This document shows, in pieces, positions 13,994 through 23,192 of a stretch of 64,000 nucleotides of DNA (the stretch's first letter is position 1; each line of letters starts with the position of its first letter). Below the pieces are notes generated by a model. It worked only from the letters and a program-made list of their open reading frames with translations, was not told where the DNA came from and searched no databases. The position numbers and the translations under genes were made by a program. The stretch lies in NCBI GenBank assembly GCA_029860345.1, contig JAOUBJ010000003.1, forward strand, positions 256,709 through 320,708, read 5' to 3'. This DNA comes from Candidatus Zixiibacteriota bacterium. GTDB lineage: Bacteria; Zixibacteria; MSB-5A5; GN15; FEB-12.

Positions 13994-16663
13994 TTATACT
14001 CTGTCTAGACTCCCTTGTGTTGGCAGGCGTACGATGAAAGTGGAGAGTCTTTCGTGCTTTTCAGACAGTTCCACACCCAGATCTCCCCCCACCGCTTTTA
14101 TCAATTCCCTGGCTACCCAAAGACCCAGCCCTGCTCCACCATGGTGGCGACCCAGTCCAACATAGTAGCCGCGTCCAAATTTCACAAAAATCCGCTCGAC
14201 TTCATGAGGTTGTATGGGTTCGCCAACGCTCCTGACCTTCAGCACTGCTTCACCAGTCTTCCGTTCATAGCCACACTCTATATCCACTCTTGAGTCCTCA
14301 TCGGCGTACTTCATTGTATTATGGATTAGACTGTAAAGAACGCTCGTGAAGACCATGCGTGGCAAGTGTACAGTCGGAAAGCCCTGAGCAGTGATGGAGT
14401 GAAAGCTCAAGTCAGGCCGAGCTTGGGTACTTTGTAGTCTCTCGGCAAGCCTTCGCATTTCTTCTGGCGCGTTGATCGGTTCGTTGACCAATCTTACGTC
14501 CTGCTCAGCCTCTACAGCGAAAGTGCTGAAGGTGCCGACAGAAAGGCAGAGGGCGTCCTCTATCAAGTCATGGAGCCGACGCAGACGTACCTGAAGAAAA
14601 GGCGTCAGATGGACATCAAGCACAACCGACACTGCGCCTGACATACTGGTCAAGGGGCCTACTATCTGATGCGTGAGTGTCAGGAGTTGTTTCTCTCGGT
14701 CATCGGCCATGGCTTCAGCTACCTGCAGCGCTTGTTCGGCTGCATCTGCATGCCGTACAGCCTCCAGCCTGTTTGCCTCCGATTTCTGCATCTGCAACTG
14801 CCACCTGATTATTTGCACCAATCGCAGAGCGAGTCTTTCGCCCAATTCTTGATCAGCATCTGTAAACCAGCTACCCTTGAGTCGACGATTGACAACTTTG
14901 ATGACGCCGTAGTTCTCAGATTTGGAGCCTATCGGTATCCCCATCCAGGATTCGATAGGACTGCCAAGTGCCTTCTCGAGGATTTGGAGCATTGGTCCAT
15001 TGAACTCTTGCTCATGAAGGCGGACATCATCGATTCGCATTGTCTCCCCACCGTTAGCCACCAGATCAGTCATACTTCCAGTCCGGAAGATTATGTGATC
15101 ATCTTCAAGCTCTATCTTCTTTGAGAAACCAGGTGACGCCTCGAGAGCAAATAGATCCTTGTCCGGCGGGTCACGGTAGATTATCATGCAACCTTCGGCG
15201 TCTAAGTGCTTCTTTAGAACATCTGCCGCCGATGGGAACACTTGTGCGAATTCCTTCAATCGGAATAAATCATCAAGTTCCCGAATCGCCTCCGCTTTTG
15301 CTCGTCCCAAGACTTGGCTCAACGCATCAGCAAAGACATCTCCGAGTACGTTCACGAATAACTCTTCCTGGGTGATGATGGGTGGTCCCTTTTCCCTTCC
15401 TGTCAAAACTAACAGCGCAACTCTGCGCTGTCCCACCATGATCGGTACTATCACAGCCGGAGCATCTAAGGCGTCCGCGAACAGGTCCCAAACCTCCTCT
15501 TGCTTTTGGACCGCTTTCTTTAGGGAACGATAGAACAGACATTTTCTGGTTGCCATTACTGAGCCATCTGAAATAACCCTTGAGGTGTCAGCCTGTTCAG
15601 CTTGCCTCCCGTATTGGGGTCCCATTATGAGGAGCCGCCCCTTGTCTTGGTGCACTACCTCGTACCAGAGGCACGCCGATCCATACCACAGAGCCTCTTC
15701 GCTTGTGCAGAGATCTTCAAGTGACTTACTAACGGCTTCATCAAATCTCGATTGCACCGATTCATCAGAAACAGCTAAAGAACCATAATCAGGAATTGTA
15801 CTGGATTCCTGGCGAAAATGGTCCTTACATCTTTGTAATATGCGGAGCCTGGCTTTTACTACTTCTTCGGCGGCGGATCTGAGCGAAGATATTATGGTCA
15901 CCGTAAAGACCGTGACCGCCAGGGTCCCCAATATCGGACCAGCGCCCAGAAAGAGAAAGACCCCCGTCGGGTGGTGCGGATCAACACCTAATTGAGGTGC
16001 GACAAACTGTCCAATAATCAACAAGCCCAACAAACCGGCGAAGAGTAGAACAGCATAGTTGCGATTGCGGCCTACGTATGCACCGTAGATAACCAGATTC
16101 AACACCAGCAAGATAGTCAGATGCGAGAATCCGAGTCCCATTATTGCACCGACAAGTACTGTGACATACAAGACACCAAAGTCCAACGTGAAGTACAAGT
16201 CGAACCGGGGCGGAAGATCTTCCGAGCCGGCCTTTGCAGCCCATCGCTCAATCCCCTTCGCAAACGATCTGTGCAATGCGAGATTCAGCCCAACCGCAGT
16301 GAACCAGGCGCCCCCTAACACGTACACCGACATCCAGTATTCCTCATAGACCTCAGCTACGGTACACCCATACCAAACGAGCAAGACGTAGGACCCCCAA
16401 AACGCCCCCGATAGGGCCAGGAAGATCGCTCGCTGATTGTAGAAGAACATGGCCAGCGGCGAGTGTCGCAACTCTGTCACTTGGTAGCGCTGTAGTCCTC
16501 GCAGCAGGCTGAACCGTCCCACCAACGCCTCAAGCACGCTTCTTTCGTAGAGCTTTCTGGCTTGCCTGTCGAACCAACCACGGACCTTATTGATCGGCCA
16601 CCTGGTCTTGCCGCTGATTGGGCGGGATCGATCCGTTGGTCGCCCAGATACTGGATCGGTCAT
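13994..16663 (-). CDS. Membrane histidine kinase with tandem GAF-like domains
   Basis: The 889-residue protein begins with a basic cytosolic segment, then about seven membrane spans between residues 75 and 265. Two GAF-like regions follow (about 300-450 and 470-620; the second contains GVIKVVNRR), then a short coiled coil. The kinase core has the phospho-acceptor His665 in LTHQIVGPLT, N-box Asn782 in LIHNTMKYAD and G-box GGAGLGLWVARE near 842. A strong promoter lies 49-77 bases upstream, and GGAG 9 bases before the ATG fits as ribosome site. The multispan sensor plus GAF layout suggests an intracellular or membrane-dissolved ligand. It heads the cluster with the receiver and two small membrane proteins. 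Confidence 0.92.
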   Translation of the reverse strand: MTDPVSGRPTDRSRPISGKTRWPINKVRGWFDRQARKLYERSVLEALVGRFSLLRGLQRYQVTELRHSPLAMFFYNQRAIFLALSGAFWGSYVLLVWYGCTVAEVYEEYWMSVYVLGGAWFTAVGLNLALHRSFAKGIERWAAKAGSEDLPPRFDLYFTLDFGVLYVTVLVGAIMGLGFSHLTILLVLNLVIYGAYVGRNRNYAVLLFAGLLGLLIIGQFVAPQLGVDPHHPTGVFLFLGAGPILGTLAVTVFTVTIISSLRSAAEEVVKARLRILQRCKDHFRQESSTIPDYGSLAVSDESVQSRFDEAVSKSLEDLCTSEEALWYGSACLWYEVVHQDKGRLLIMGPQYGRQAEQADTSRVISDGSVMATRKCLFYRSLKKAVQKQEEVWDLFADALDAPAVIVPIMVGQRRVALLVLTGREKGPPIITQEELFVNVLGDVFADALSQVLGRAKAEAIRELDDLFRLKEFAQVFPSAADVLKKHLDAEGCMIIYRDPPDKDLFALEASPGFSKKIELEDDHIIFRTGSMTDLVANGGETMRIDDVRLHEQEFNGPMLQILEKALGSPIESWMGIPIGSKSENYGVIKVVNRRLKGSWFTDADQELGERLALRLVQIIRWQLQMQKSEANRLEAVRHADAAEQALQVAEAMADDREKQLLTLTHQIVGPLTSMSGAVSVVLDVHLTPFLQVRLRRLHDLIEDALCLSVGTFSTFAVEAEQDVRLVNEPINAPEEMRRLAERLQSTQARPDLSFHSITAQGFPTVHLPRMVFTSVLYSLIHNTMKYADEDSRVDIECGYERKTGEAVLKVRSVGEPIQPHEVERIFVKFGRGYYVGLGRHHGGAGLGLWVARELIKAVGGDLGVELSEKHERLSTFIVRLPTQGSLDRV

Positions 16664-16702
16664 CGCCTGTCACTCCGTTTCCCTATTTGCCTGGTCTTGA
16701 AC

Positions 16703-16714
16703 ACTTGCGCAAGT
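16703..16714. promoter_or_regulatory. 12-bp perfect palindrome at the kinase promoter (possible operator)
   Basis: ACTTGCGCAAGT overlaps the edge of the -10 box and covers the probable transcription start, a position typical of repressor sites. Confidence 0.4.
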
Positions 16715-16740
16715 ATAGTAAACTTAAAACAAGGTGTCAA
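16712..16740 (-). promoter_or_regulatory. Strong sigma-70-type promoter of the histidine kinase cluster
   Basis: Minus strand reads TTGACA (16740-16735), 17-base spacer, TATACT (16717-16712). This is one of the best promoter matches in the window. Confidence 0.75.
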
Positions 16741-16752
16741 CAGTCGATTCAT

Positions 16753-16786
16753 GCTTCGGATCAGGCTATTGCAGCCTGATCGAAGC
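16753..16786. other. Strong hairpin between cytochrome operon and histidine kinase promoter
   Basis: GCTTCGGATCAGGCT pairs with AGCCTGATCGAAGC around a five-base loop. It lies after the nonahaem cytochrome gene but lacks a T-run, so it may protect the mRNA end rather than terminate. Confidence 0.5.
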
Positions 16787-16832
16787 CCCGAACCAGAGAG
16801 ATCAAATCGCACGGGCTAAGGACCGCGCGCCC

Positions 16833-18071
16833 CTACTCCTCCAGGCGTCGGATATAGGTCCACAGGGCCACTACCACCAACGTGATGAAAAGCGTGGCCA
16901 GACCAAGCCCCTGCCGCCGGAAAGACCACTCATCAATCAGAGCACCGGAGTTAGCCCTCACTTCCATCGCTTTGTTGTAACCTTCGTCGGCCATGGCCAG
17001 GATAGTATCCAAGGCGAAAGCGTGGACCTGGGTCCGCGTGGCAATCAAAGTTTGCTGAACCTCTTTGAAGCGGAACTCTTCATCGGTGGTCATCATGCCT
17101 TTGGTGATAGCGTCGTCGAGAGCCAGTCGCGCTTCGTTGTGGGCGTTGGCAAGTTTCTCAACGGCCAGCGACATGGCCGCGGCGATAGCCAGTCCCTGTG
17201 TACCGTCATCTTCATCATGGCAGTTTACGCACAGCGACGGTTCTCTGTTGCCGACCATCTGGTCGAACGGTTCTTCGATCAAGTGGTTCGAGTGGCAGGT
17301 TTCGCACATCGGGAAGTCGTTTTCTTCGAAAGCGGCCCGATGGGGCGAGGCGTCGAACAACTCCGCCTCAATCGCATGGCAGTTACCACATACGTGCGAC
17401 ACCGATGTCATCCCCGGCGGCGCCGCTCCGTGGTTGCCATGGCAGTCGTTACAGACCGGCGCACCCAGGTCGTTGCGTTCAAACAACGCCTTGCCATGAA
17501 CCGAGGCCGTGTAGTTTTCAAACTGATCGGTCGGGATGTTATAACCGGCCATGTGCGTTGTGTCGGCGTGACAGTTGGCGCAGGTCTGTGGCAGGTTCAA
17601 AGGATGCGTATTGGAGTGTGGTGTACGTGCGTCGGCTATCTGGTGTGAGCCATGGCACGAAGCACAGTTGGCGGCCTTGTCATCTCTGTCATTGAACAAG
17701 CGCTGACCATGAATCGAAGTTTTGAATTTGGCCAACTGGTCGGTCGGTAGCGAGGGATTGTGCTCGTGCATGTAGTTGGCATCGCTGTGACAACGGGCGC
17801 AAAAGTCCGGCACTTCCAGATGGGTGGGCACGCCACGCCAGCCGCGCGACTCGCGAACGTCATCCATATCGTCAAGCGACCGATCGCCGCCGTGGCAATC
17901 GGCACAGCCGAGACCTTTCTGGAAGTGGATGTCGCGTGTAATCAGGTGCGACGGTCCGCTATCTTCGTCCTCAAAATCCTGGTGACAGGTGAGGCAGTTG
18001 TCATCCTGGGCTGTGACAAATGTGGGTGCGAGTATCAGCCCGAGGATTATTATGAACAGTTTTGTATTCAT
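16833..18071 (-). CDS. Exported nine-haem cytochrome c with C-terminal membrane anchor
   Basis: The 412-residue protein has a signal peptide (residues 1-21) and nine CxxCH haem sites: CLTCH, CADCH, CARCH, CASCH, CANCH, CNDCH, CGNCH, CETCH and CVNCH, all within residues 26-285. A helical, haem-free region follows, then one membrane span near the end (about 389-406, LATLFITLVVVALWTYI) with a short cytosolic tail. It lies 12 bases after cytochrome b in the same operon, so it is probably the c-type subunit of the quinol-oxidising complex, replacing cytochrome c1 or f and carrying electrons outward. The exact electron acceptor is not shown. Confidence 0.93.
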   Translation of the reverse strand: MNTKLFIIILGLILAPTFVTAQDDNCLTCHQDFEDEDSGPSHLITRDIHFQKGLGCADCHGGDRSLDDMDDVRESRGWRGVPTHLEVPDFCARCHSDANYMHEHNPSLPTDQLAKFKTSIHGQRLFNDRDDKAANCASCHGSHQIADARTPHSNTHPLNLPQTCANCHADTTHMAGYNIPTDQFENYTASVHGKALFERNDLGAPVCNDCHGNHGAAPPGMTSVSHVCGNCHAIEAELFDASPHRAAFEENDFPMCETCHSNHLIEEPFDQMVGNREPSLCVNCHDEDDGTQGLAIAAAMSLAVEKLANAHNEARLALDDAITKGMMTTDEEFRFKEVQQTLIATRTQVHAFALDTILAMADEGYNKAMEVRANSGALIDEWSFRRQGLGLATLFITLVVVALWTYIRRLEE

Positions 18072-18083
18072 TTCATCCGCCTC

Positions 18084-19202
18084 CTATTCCAGTATGTATC
18101 CGAGCGCCGTCATGACAATCACGAAGGCCAGCACGAATATGCCGAAAGCCGTGAACAGTTTCGAGGGCTTTCCTTTGGCGGATTTTCGATTTAAGTAAGG
18201 CACCAGGGTCCATATCAGCCCACCAATGGTGAAGACGCCGATGCCGAACAGCTCACCCTCCATAAACCAGACGTGGGCCGGGAGCATTTTGAGCGCCTGG
18301 AAGGCAAACATGAAATACCACTCCGGTCTGATCACGGCCGGCGGTGGAGCAAAGGGATCAGCTTTGGCCCCCAGCGGCCAATGAATGGCGCCGATGCCAT
18401 CCGGGAAAAGCACAGATAAAACGGCCAGGAGGTTTAGCACGATCAGCCAGACCAGCAAGTCACGAAGTATGAAGCTGGGGAAAAACTTCTGATACCGCTT
18501 TTGATCGGCCGGCATGTTCTCCCAGTGCAGAGGTTCGCTCATCCCCTGCCGCTGCAAGAAGAGCAGATGCCCCGACAAAACCAACGTGGTGATGCCGGGC
18601 AGGATGGCGACGTGTAATCCAAAGAACCGTCCGATGGTGGCGCCGGTAACTTCCTCGCCACCGCGCATGACAATCAAAATCTGTTTGCCGACCACCGGTA
18701 TCGCGCCGGCCATGCCGGTACCTACTCGGGTGGCAAAGAACGACAGCTCGTTCCACGGAAGCAGGTAGCCTGAGAACCCGAACATCAATGACAGTCCCAG
18801 TAGCGCCATTCCCGACAGCCAGGTCATCTCACGCGGTCGGCGATAGGCCGAGGTGAAATAGACACTGAACATGTGGATGAACACGGCGAGAACCATCAAA
18901 TTGGCCGACCATGAGTGAAGCGAACGTATCAACCAGCCGAACTCGACGTTGGAGATGATAAACCGCACCGACTCGTATGCGGAATCGGCGCCGGGGCGAT
19001 AGTACATGAGAAGCAGAATTCCGGTCAGGACCTGCACGATAAACAGAAAGGCCGAAATGCCACCGAAGTAATAGAAGATCGAGTGGCTGTGGACCGGCAC
19101 CACCTTGCCCCGCATGTACTCTACCAGCGAATCCAATTTGAAACGCTCATCGAACCAACCGTAGATTTGTGAGCCCATGTTATTGTCGGTGGGGTTCGTC
19201 AT
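18084..19202 (-). CDS. Cytochrome b of a Rieske/cytochrome bc-type complex
   Basis: The 372-residue integral membrane protein has the two pairs of haem-ligand His on helices B and D (SLHSWSANLMVLAVFIH and GLHVAILPGITTLVLSGH), and the quinol-site PEWY motif (VIRPEWYFMFAFQALK). It combines the cytochrome b6-like four helices with a subunit IV-like C-terminal half in a single chain. It oxidises menaquinol or ubiquinol and passes electrons to the Rieske protein and the c-type subunit. Its ATG overlaps the Rieske stop by one base. Confidence 0.95.
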   Translation of the reverse strand: MTNPTDNNMGSQIYGWFDERFKLDSLVEYMRGKVVPVHSHSIFYYFGGISAFLFIVQVLTGILLLMYYRPGADSAYESVRFIISNVEFGWLIRSLHSWSANLMVLAVFIHMFSVYFTSAYRRPREMTWLSGMALLGLSLMFGFSGYLLPWNELSFFATRVGTGMAGAIPVVGKQILIVMRGGEEVTGATIGRFFGLHVAILPGITTLVLSGHLLFLQRQGMSEPLHWENMPADQKRYQKFFPSFILRDLLVWLIVLNLLAVLSVLFPDGIGAIHWPLGAKADPFAPPPAVIRPEWYFMFAFQALKMLPAHVWFMEGELFGIGVFTIGGLIWTLVPYLNRKSAKGKPSKLFTAFGIFVLAFVIVMTALGYILE

Positions 19203-19654
19203 TATGCATCCTCCCGACTGACAAAGATCGTTCCGTCGACTTCGTTAATCACATACGAAGCCAGCGGCTTGGGGGGCGGACCGGATATGTTCTGTCCATC
19301 AAGATCATAACGACCATTGTGGCAGGAACACCAGATAATACCAAGGTCGGGTCGGTGCTGCACGGTACAGTCAAGATGAGTGCAGGTGGCGGCCAGAGCC
19401 CTCAACTCGCCCGCATCACTCATGAAGATAATACCTAACTCACGACCATATTTGAAGTACTTCGCCCGGGTAGGGTCGGCCTCAATGTCGGTCCGCGCAA
19501 AGGTCAGTTTCAATTGGGAAAGCTTGGCCTCACCGACAGCCGGGGGGGTAATGAACCTCGCCACCGGGTACAATATCGATCCGAGCGTAGCCACGGCACC
19601 ACCACCAAGAAACAGTCCCAGGAAACTACGGCGGCTTGTTTTCTTCTCTGTCAC
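19202..19654 (-). CDS. Rieske [2Fe-2S] protein
   Basis: The 150-residue protein carries a Tat-type signal anchor (TSRRSFLGLFLGGGA). Its Rieske motifs are CTHLDC (Cys91, His93, disulfide Cys96) and CSCHNGRYD (Cys109, His112, disulfide Cys111). The usual CPCHGS reads CSCHNG, a common variant of the b6f/bc-like branch. Start is GTG with GGAGG 6 bases before. It is the first gene of the operon with cytochrome b and the nonahaem cytochrome. Confidence 0.95.
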   Translation of the reverse strand: MTEKKTSRRSFLGLFLGGGAVATLGSILYPVARFITPPAVGEAKLSQLKLTFARTDIEADPTRAKYFKYGRELGIIFMSDAGELRALAATCTHLDCTVQHRPDLGIIWCSCHNGRYDLDGQNISGPPPKPLASYVINEVDGTIFVSREDA

Positions 19655-19689
19655 TATACCTCCGAAGTCGTTCGTCTACATCAGCGGAC

Positions 19690-19718
19690 ATGGTAAGAAG
19701 ATGCGCCGTTTAAGTCAA
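19690..19718 (-). promoter_or_regulatory. Promoter of the Rieske/cytochrome operon
   Basis: Minus strand reads TTGACT (19718-19713), 17-base spacer, TACCAT (19695-19690), about 36 bases before the GTG start. Confidence 0.55.
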
Positions 19719-19769
19719 ACGGAAACGGTCTCCTATTCAATCAATCAGGACTGTTTTTATGTACCATTC

Positions 19770-20153
19770 TCAGAGAACGGCTATGGCGTCAATCTCAACC
19801 TGAACCCCTTTGGGCAGCCCGCGCACCGCCACTGTGGCCCGCGCCGGTGGCTTGTCGTCAAAATAGGAAGCGTAAACCTCGTTCACAGCGACAAAATCGG
19901 CCATATCCTGCAAGTAGATGGTAGTCTTCACCACGTCGGAAAAAGCCGCCCCGGCCGCCTTGAGAACAGCCTGCAAATTGGTCATGACCAGCTTGCACTG
20001 AGCAGTTACGTCACCATCGAGCAGTTCACTTGTCCCCGGCACCAGAGCTATTTGACCAGAGCAGTATATCGTGCTCCTTCCAGTGGCTTTAACGGCTTGC
20101 GAATAGGGGCCAATTGCGGCCGGAGCCTGGTCGGTTGTGATGATTTCTTTCAT
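19770..20153 (-). CDS. ridA: RidA-family enamine/imine deaminase
   Basis: The 127-residue protein is a full-length YjgF/RidA member: start MKEIITTDQAPAAIGPYSQA, the middle CSGQIALVPGTSELL, and PPARATVAVRGLPKGVQVEI with the substrate-binding Arg. RidA clears reactive 2-aminoacrylate made by PLP enzymes. The gene stands alone between the cytochrome operon and a transposase region. Confidence 0.95.
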   Translation of the reverse strand: MKEIITTDQAPAAIGPYSQAVKATGRSTIYCSGQIALVPGTSELLDGDVTAQCKLVMTNLQAVLKAAGAAFSDVVKTTIYLQDMADFVAVNEVYASYFDDKPPARATVAVRGLPKGVQVEIDAIAVL

Positions 20154-20348
20154 TGTGATAGATCACTTTCTCGCGCTTCGCGGCGATAAATCGCTTTCTA
20201 GTTGTTAACCTCAACTTCATTTCCGGGTGGCACCCTCAAAGCTTCCTTTGGGGGTGACCCATAAATGGGCTTCTTGCGCGTCGCGTGCTTGTAACTTCAA
20301 CTTCTCTTCCCGGGTGGCACCCTCAAAGCTTCTTTGGGGGTGTCTTTG
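20154..20348. repeat. IR-K palindromes flanking the REP-associated transposase
   Basis: Two copies of the palindrome CACCCTCAAAGCTTC..TTTGGGGGTG occur near 20230-20259 and 20318-20342, with CATAAATGGG and CGCGCTTCGCG motifs nearby. They lie just after the transposase stop. Confidence 0.75.
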
Positions 20349-20894
20349 CTACGTCAACGGTATATCATCTCGATCCAAGCTTATCGGACCACATCCCAAA
20401 TTCGCCCAATCCAGAAAGCTCGACCACTTCCATTCCTCAGCAGACTTCACTAAGCCTGCCCTAATTGGATTGTTATGTATATAATCTATAGATTTCACCA
20501 AGGCAATTCTACTGACAATGTTTCTGTCATAACCACCGCCTGCTTGCCAAAACCTATACGGCGTGGACTTTTCTGTGGTCGAGAACTGCGCCAACTTTTC
20601 TGATCCCGATTTTCTGGCTTGATCCATCACGCGTCGTGACACTGGCTGCTTGATACCCTGAAGAATCCTGGCAATGTCATATGTGGCATAAGTTGGATAG
20701 ATTATTAGATGGACATGAGTCGGCATGAACACATAAGCCCAGAGCATAAGAGAATGTCTTTGTTTGCTCAGCGAAATTGCTTCAGCCAAGTATTGGCAGT
20801 ATTGGTGATTGGACAGATACTGACGGTTTTGGTAACATGAAAACGTCAGTTCGTGAGCGTGACCCGGAGTGTTGAAACGCTTTCGTCTACCCAT
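20349..20894 (-). CDS. rayT: REP-associated tyrosine transposase (RayT, Y1/IS200-like)
   Basis: The 181-residue protein has the Y1 HUH motif MPTHVHLIIYP (His60 and His62) and the family signature DYIHNNPIRAGLV, with Tyr138 as the likely nucleophile. These single-copy domesticated transposases process palindromic REP sequences. The gene has IR-K palindromes on both sides and a 164-bp tandem repeat upstream, which fits the known association of RayT with the repeats it handles. It is full length with no frameshift. Confidence 0.93.
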   Translation of the reverse strand: MGRRKRFNTPGHAHELTFSCYQNRQYLSNHQYCQYLAEAISLSKQRHSLMLWAYVFMPTHVHLIIYPTYATYDIARILQGIKQPVSRRVMDQARKSGSEKLAQFSTTEKSTPYRFWQAGGGYDRNIVSRIALVKSIDYIHNNPIRAGLVKSAEEWKWSSFLDWANLGCGPISLDRDDIPLT

Positions 20895-20918
20895 TCTTCA
20901 CACAATATCAACTTTACT

Positions 20919-21278
20919 CCCGCCCCAAGCAAGGCTTGAGACGGCCACCCACTAAAACCGACTTCGCTCCTGGGTAGCACCCTCAAAGCTTCTTTGGGGG
21001 TGGTGATAAATCGCTTTCTAGTTTGTAACCTCGGGCAGGTTCTTGACCTTTGAGCGCGTAGCGCATATAGCAGGCTTGCCTGCCCGCCCCAAACAAGGCT
21101 TGAGACGGCCACCCACTAAAACCGACTTCGCTCCTGGGTGGCACCCTCAAAGCTTCTTTGGGGGTGGTGATAAATCGCTTTCTAGTTTGTAACCTCGGGC
21201 AGGTTCTTGACCTTTGAGCGCGTAGCGCATATAGCAGGCTTGCCTGCCCGCCCCAAACAAGGCTTGAGACGGCCACCC
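20919..21278. repeat. Tandem repeat, 164-bp unit, 2.2 copies
   Basis: Copies are 20919-21082, 21083-21246 and a partial 21247-21278, nearly identical. Each unit contains an IR-K palindrome, the TAAATCGCTTTCTAG segment and a GCGCGTAGCGC inverted repeat with CAGGCTTGCCTG. The frames that appear to be open here are products of the duplication. The gap between the transposase and the antiporter gene holds nothing else. Confidence 0.9.
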
Positions 21279-21395
21279 GATGTAACATGCCTGAATATAT
21301 CGCTATCCTCATGTTACTCACAACGAAAAAGCCACCGCGTGGTTTTTGGTGGACCATGCCCGGCAAGCATGGTATCTTGTCGGTCAAGGAAAACT

Positions 21396-23192
21396 ATGCA
21401 CGAACAAATGTTATTAGGCCTGGCCGGTATTGTCGCACTGGGCATTGGCGCCCAATGGCTGGCCTGGCGGCTGAAATTACCGGCTATCCTGCTCTTGTTG
21501 GTTTTCGGGATATTCGCCGGTCCGGTTAGCGGCTTGCTGAATCCCGACGGACTTTTTGGTGAGCTTCTGTTTCCTCTTGTTTCTGTTTCGGTGGCGGTGA
21601 TTCTTTTCGAGGGCGGCCTCAATCTTCGCTTTCGTGAACTGCGCGGTGTGGGCGGCGTGGTAGTGCGCCTGGCCACTTTGGGTGTGCTGATCACGTGGGT
21701 GTTGACATCGGCGGTGGCCTGGTTGCTTCTTTCGATGTCGCTGTCGACAGCTCTTTTGTTGGGCGCGGTGCTGGTGGTCAGCGGTCCGACCGTAATCATG
21801 CCGTTGTTGCGCCAGATACGACCGGCCGGGCAGGTAGGTTCGATAGTTAAGTGGGAAGGTATCATCAATGACCCGCTGGGTGCTATCCTGGCTGTAATCA
21901 TATTCGAATTGATTCTGGCCGGTGGATCGCAGGCGGGTACCTCACAGGCCATTCTGTCTATGGCCGCAGCTCTCTTGTATGGAAGCGTTATCGGTTTGGC
22001 CGGAGCCGCAATCATGATGTTGCTTCTCAGGAAATACCTGATCCCGGATTTCCTGCAAAACCCGGCCGCCCTAATGGTGGTGGTCCTTTGTTATGCCGCC
22101 GCCGACATGCTCCAAAGCGAGGCCGGACTGTTGGCTGTGACCGTCATGGGGTTGGTATTGGCCAATCAAAAGTATGTTTCGGTTAAGCATATCACCGAGT
22201 TCAAAGAAGACCTTCGGGTCATCCTGATCTCCAGCCTGTTCATTATTCTGGCCGCCCGGTTGCCGATTGCCGATGGTCAAATGGGCAGTATTCAGGGATG
22301 GATCTTCGTGCTTGTTTTGGTATTGTTAGTGCGCCCGCTGTCGGTACTGGTGTCAACAGTCAAATCATCGCTCAAACGGACCGATCGGATATTCCTGGGC
22401 TGGATGGCGCCGCGTGGAATTGTCGCTGCCGCCATTGCTTCGGTCTTTGCTATCCGCCTGGCCGAGCAGGGTGTCCAGGGCAGCGAACAACTGGTCCCGG
22501 TGACTTTTCAGGTGATAATCGGCACGGTTGCCATCTACGGCCTGACAGCCCTGCCGCTGGCTCGTCGGCTGAAGGTTGCCGAGCCGAATCCACAGGGAGT
22601 GCTTCTGGTGGGCGCCCACAGTTGGGCCAGGGAGATAGCCCAAAAACTGACCGAGGAGAACTACAAAGTAGCACTGATAGACACCAACTGGAACCATGTG
22701 ACCCAGGCTCGAAGTATGGGCCTGACGGCGCACCTGGGGAACGTTCTCGCGGAAAAAACGTTGCATGAGATGCAACTTAACGGCATCGGCAAGCTACTGG
22801 CACTAACACCTAACGACAATGTCAACTCGCTGGCCGCTTTGCACTTTGTCCATCTGTTCTCACGCGCCGGTGTCTACCAGTTGGCGCCGAGCCCGACAGG
22901 CATCGATGATGCTCGCTCGGCGGATTTGCGCGGCCGATATTTGTTCGCGGCCGATGCTGACCACGCCACGATCAGTAAACGCTTCGCCAAAGGAGCTGTG
23001 ATCAAAAAACACTCTATTACTGAGGAGTTCAACCTGGACGGTTTGCACGATCTCTATGGCGAGAATGCGCTACCGTTGTTTACGATGAGTGAATCGGGCG
23101 CTCTCAATGTCTGTGTGTCAGGCGATGTACCGTCGGTAAGTGTCGGCGATCACCTGATTAGTCTGGTAACACCGAACAAGGATCAGGGATGA
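21396..23192 (+). CDS. CPA1-type cation/proton antiporter with cytosolic TrkA-N-like domain
   Basis: The ATG at 21396 is chosen over a longer frame that would reach into the tandem repeat; AAGGA lies 6 bases before it. The 598-residue protein has about 12 membrane spans in residues 1-400 with antiporter motifs (FEGGLNLRF, VVSGPTVIMPLL, EGIINDPLGAILAV including the conserved Asn-Asp pair, and FLGWMAPRGIVAAAIAS). Residues 412-500 form a TrkA-N-like Rossmann fold (VLLVGAHSWAREIAQKL), then a divergent C-terminal part. It exchanges Na+ or K+ for H+ across the inner membrane and may be gated by a nucleotide. It is monocistronic. Confidence 0.93.
   Translation: MHEQMLLGLAGIVALGIGAQWLAWRLKLPAILLLLVFGIFAGPVSGLLNPDGLFGELLFPLVSVSVAVILFEGGLNLRFRELRGVGGVVVRLATLGVLITWVLTSAVAWLLLSMSLSTALLLGAVLVVSGPTVIMPLLRQIRPAGQVGSIVKWEGIINDPLGAILAVIIFELILAGGSQAGTSQAILSMAAALLYGSVIGLAGAAIMMLLLRKYLIPDFLQNPAALMVVVLCYAAADMLQSEAGLLAVTVMGLVLANQKYVSVKHITEFKEDLRVILISSLFIILAARLPIADGQMGSIQGWIFVLVLVLLVRPLSVLVSTVKSSLKRTDRIFLGWMAPRGIVAAAIASVFAIRLAEQGVQGSEQLVPVTFQVIIGTVAIYGLTALPLARRLKVAEPNPQGVLLVGAHSWAREIAQKLTEENYKVALIDTNWNHVTQARSMGLTAHLGNVLAEKTLHEMQLNGIGKLLALTPNDNVNSLAALHFVHLFSRAGVYQLAPSPTGIDDARSADLRGRYLFAADADHATISKRFAKGAVIKKHSITEEFNLDGLHDLYGENALPLFTMSESGALNVCVSGDVPSVSVGDHLISLVTPNKDQG

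Noticed and set aside
20846-21387. Minus-strand frames of 88 and 134 codons with near-identical sequence
   Set aside because: They arise from the 164-bp tandem repeat; no ribosome site and no protein-like pattern.
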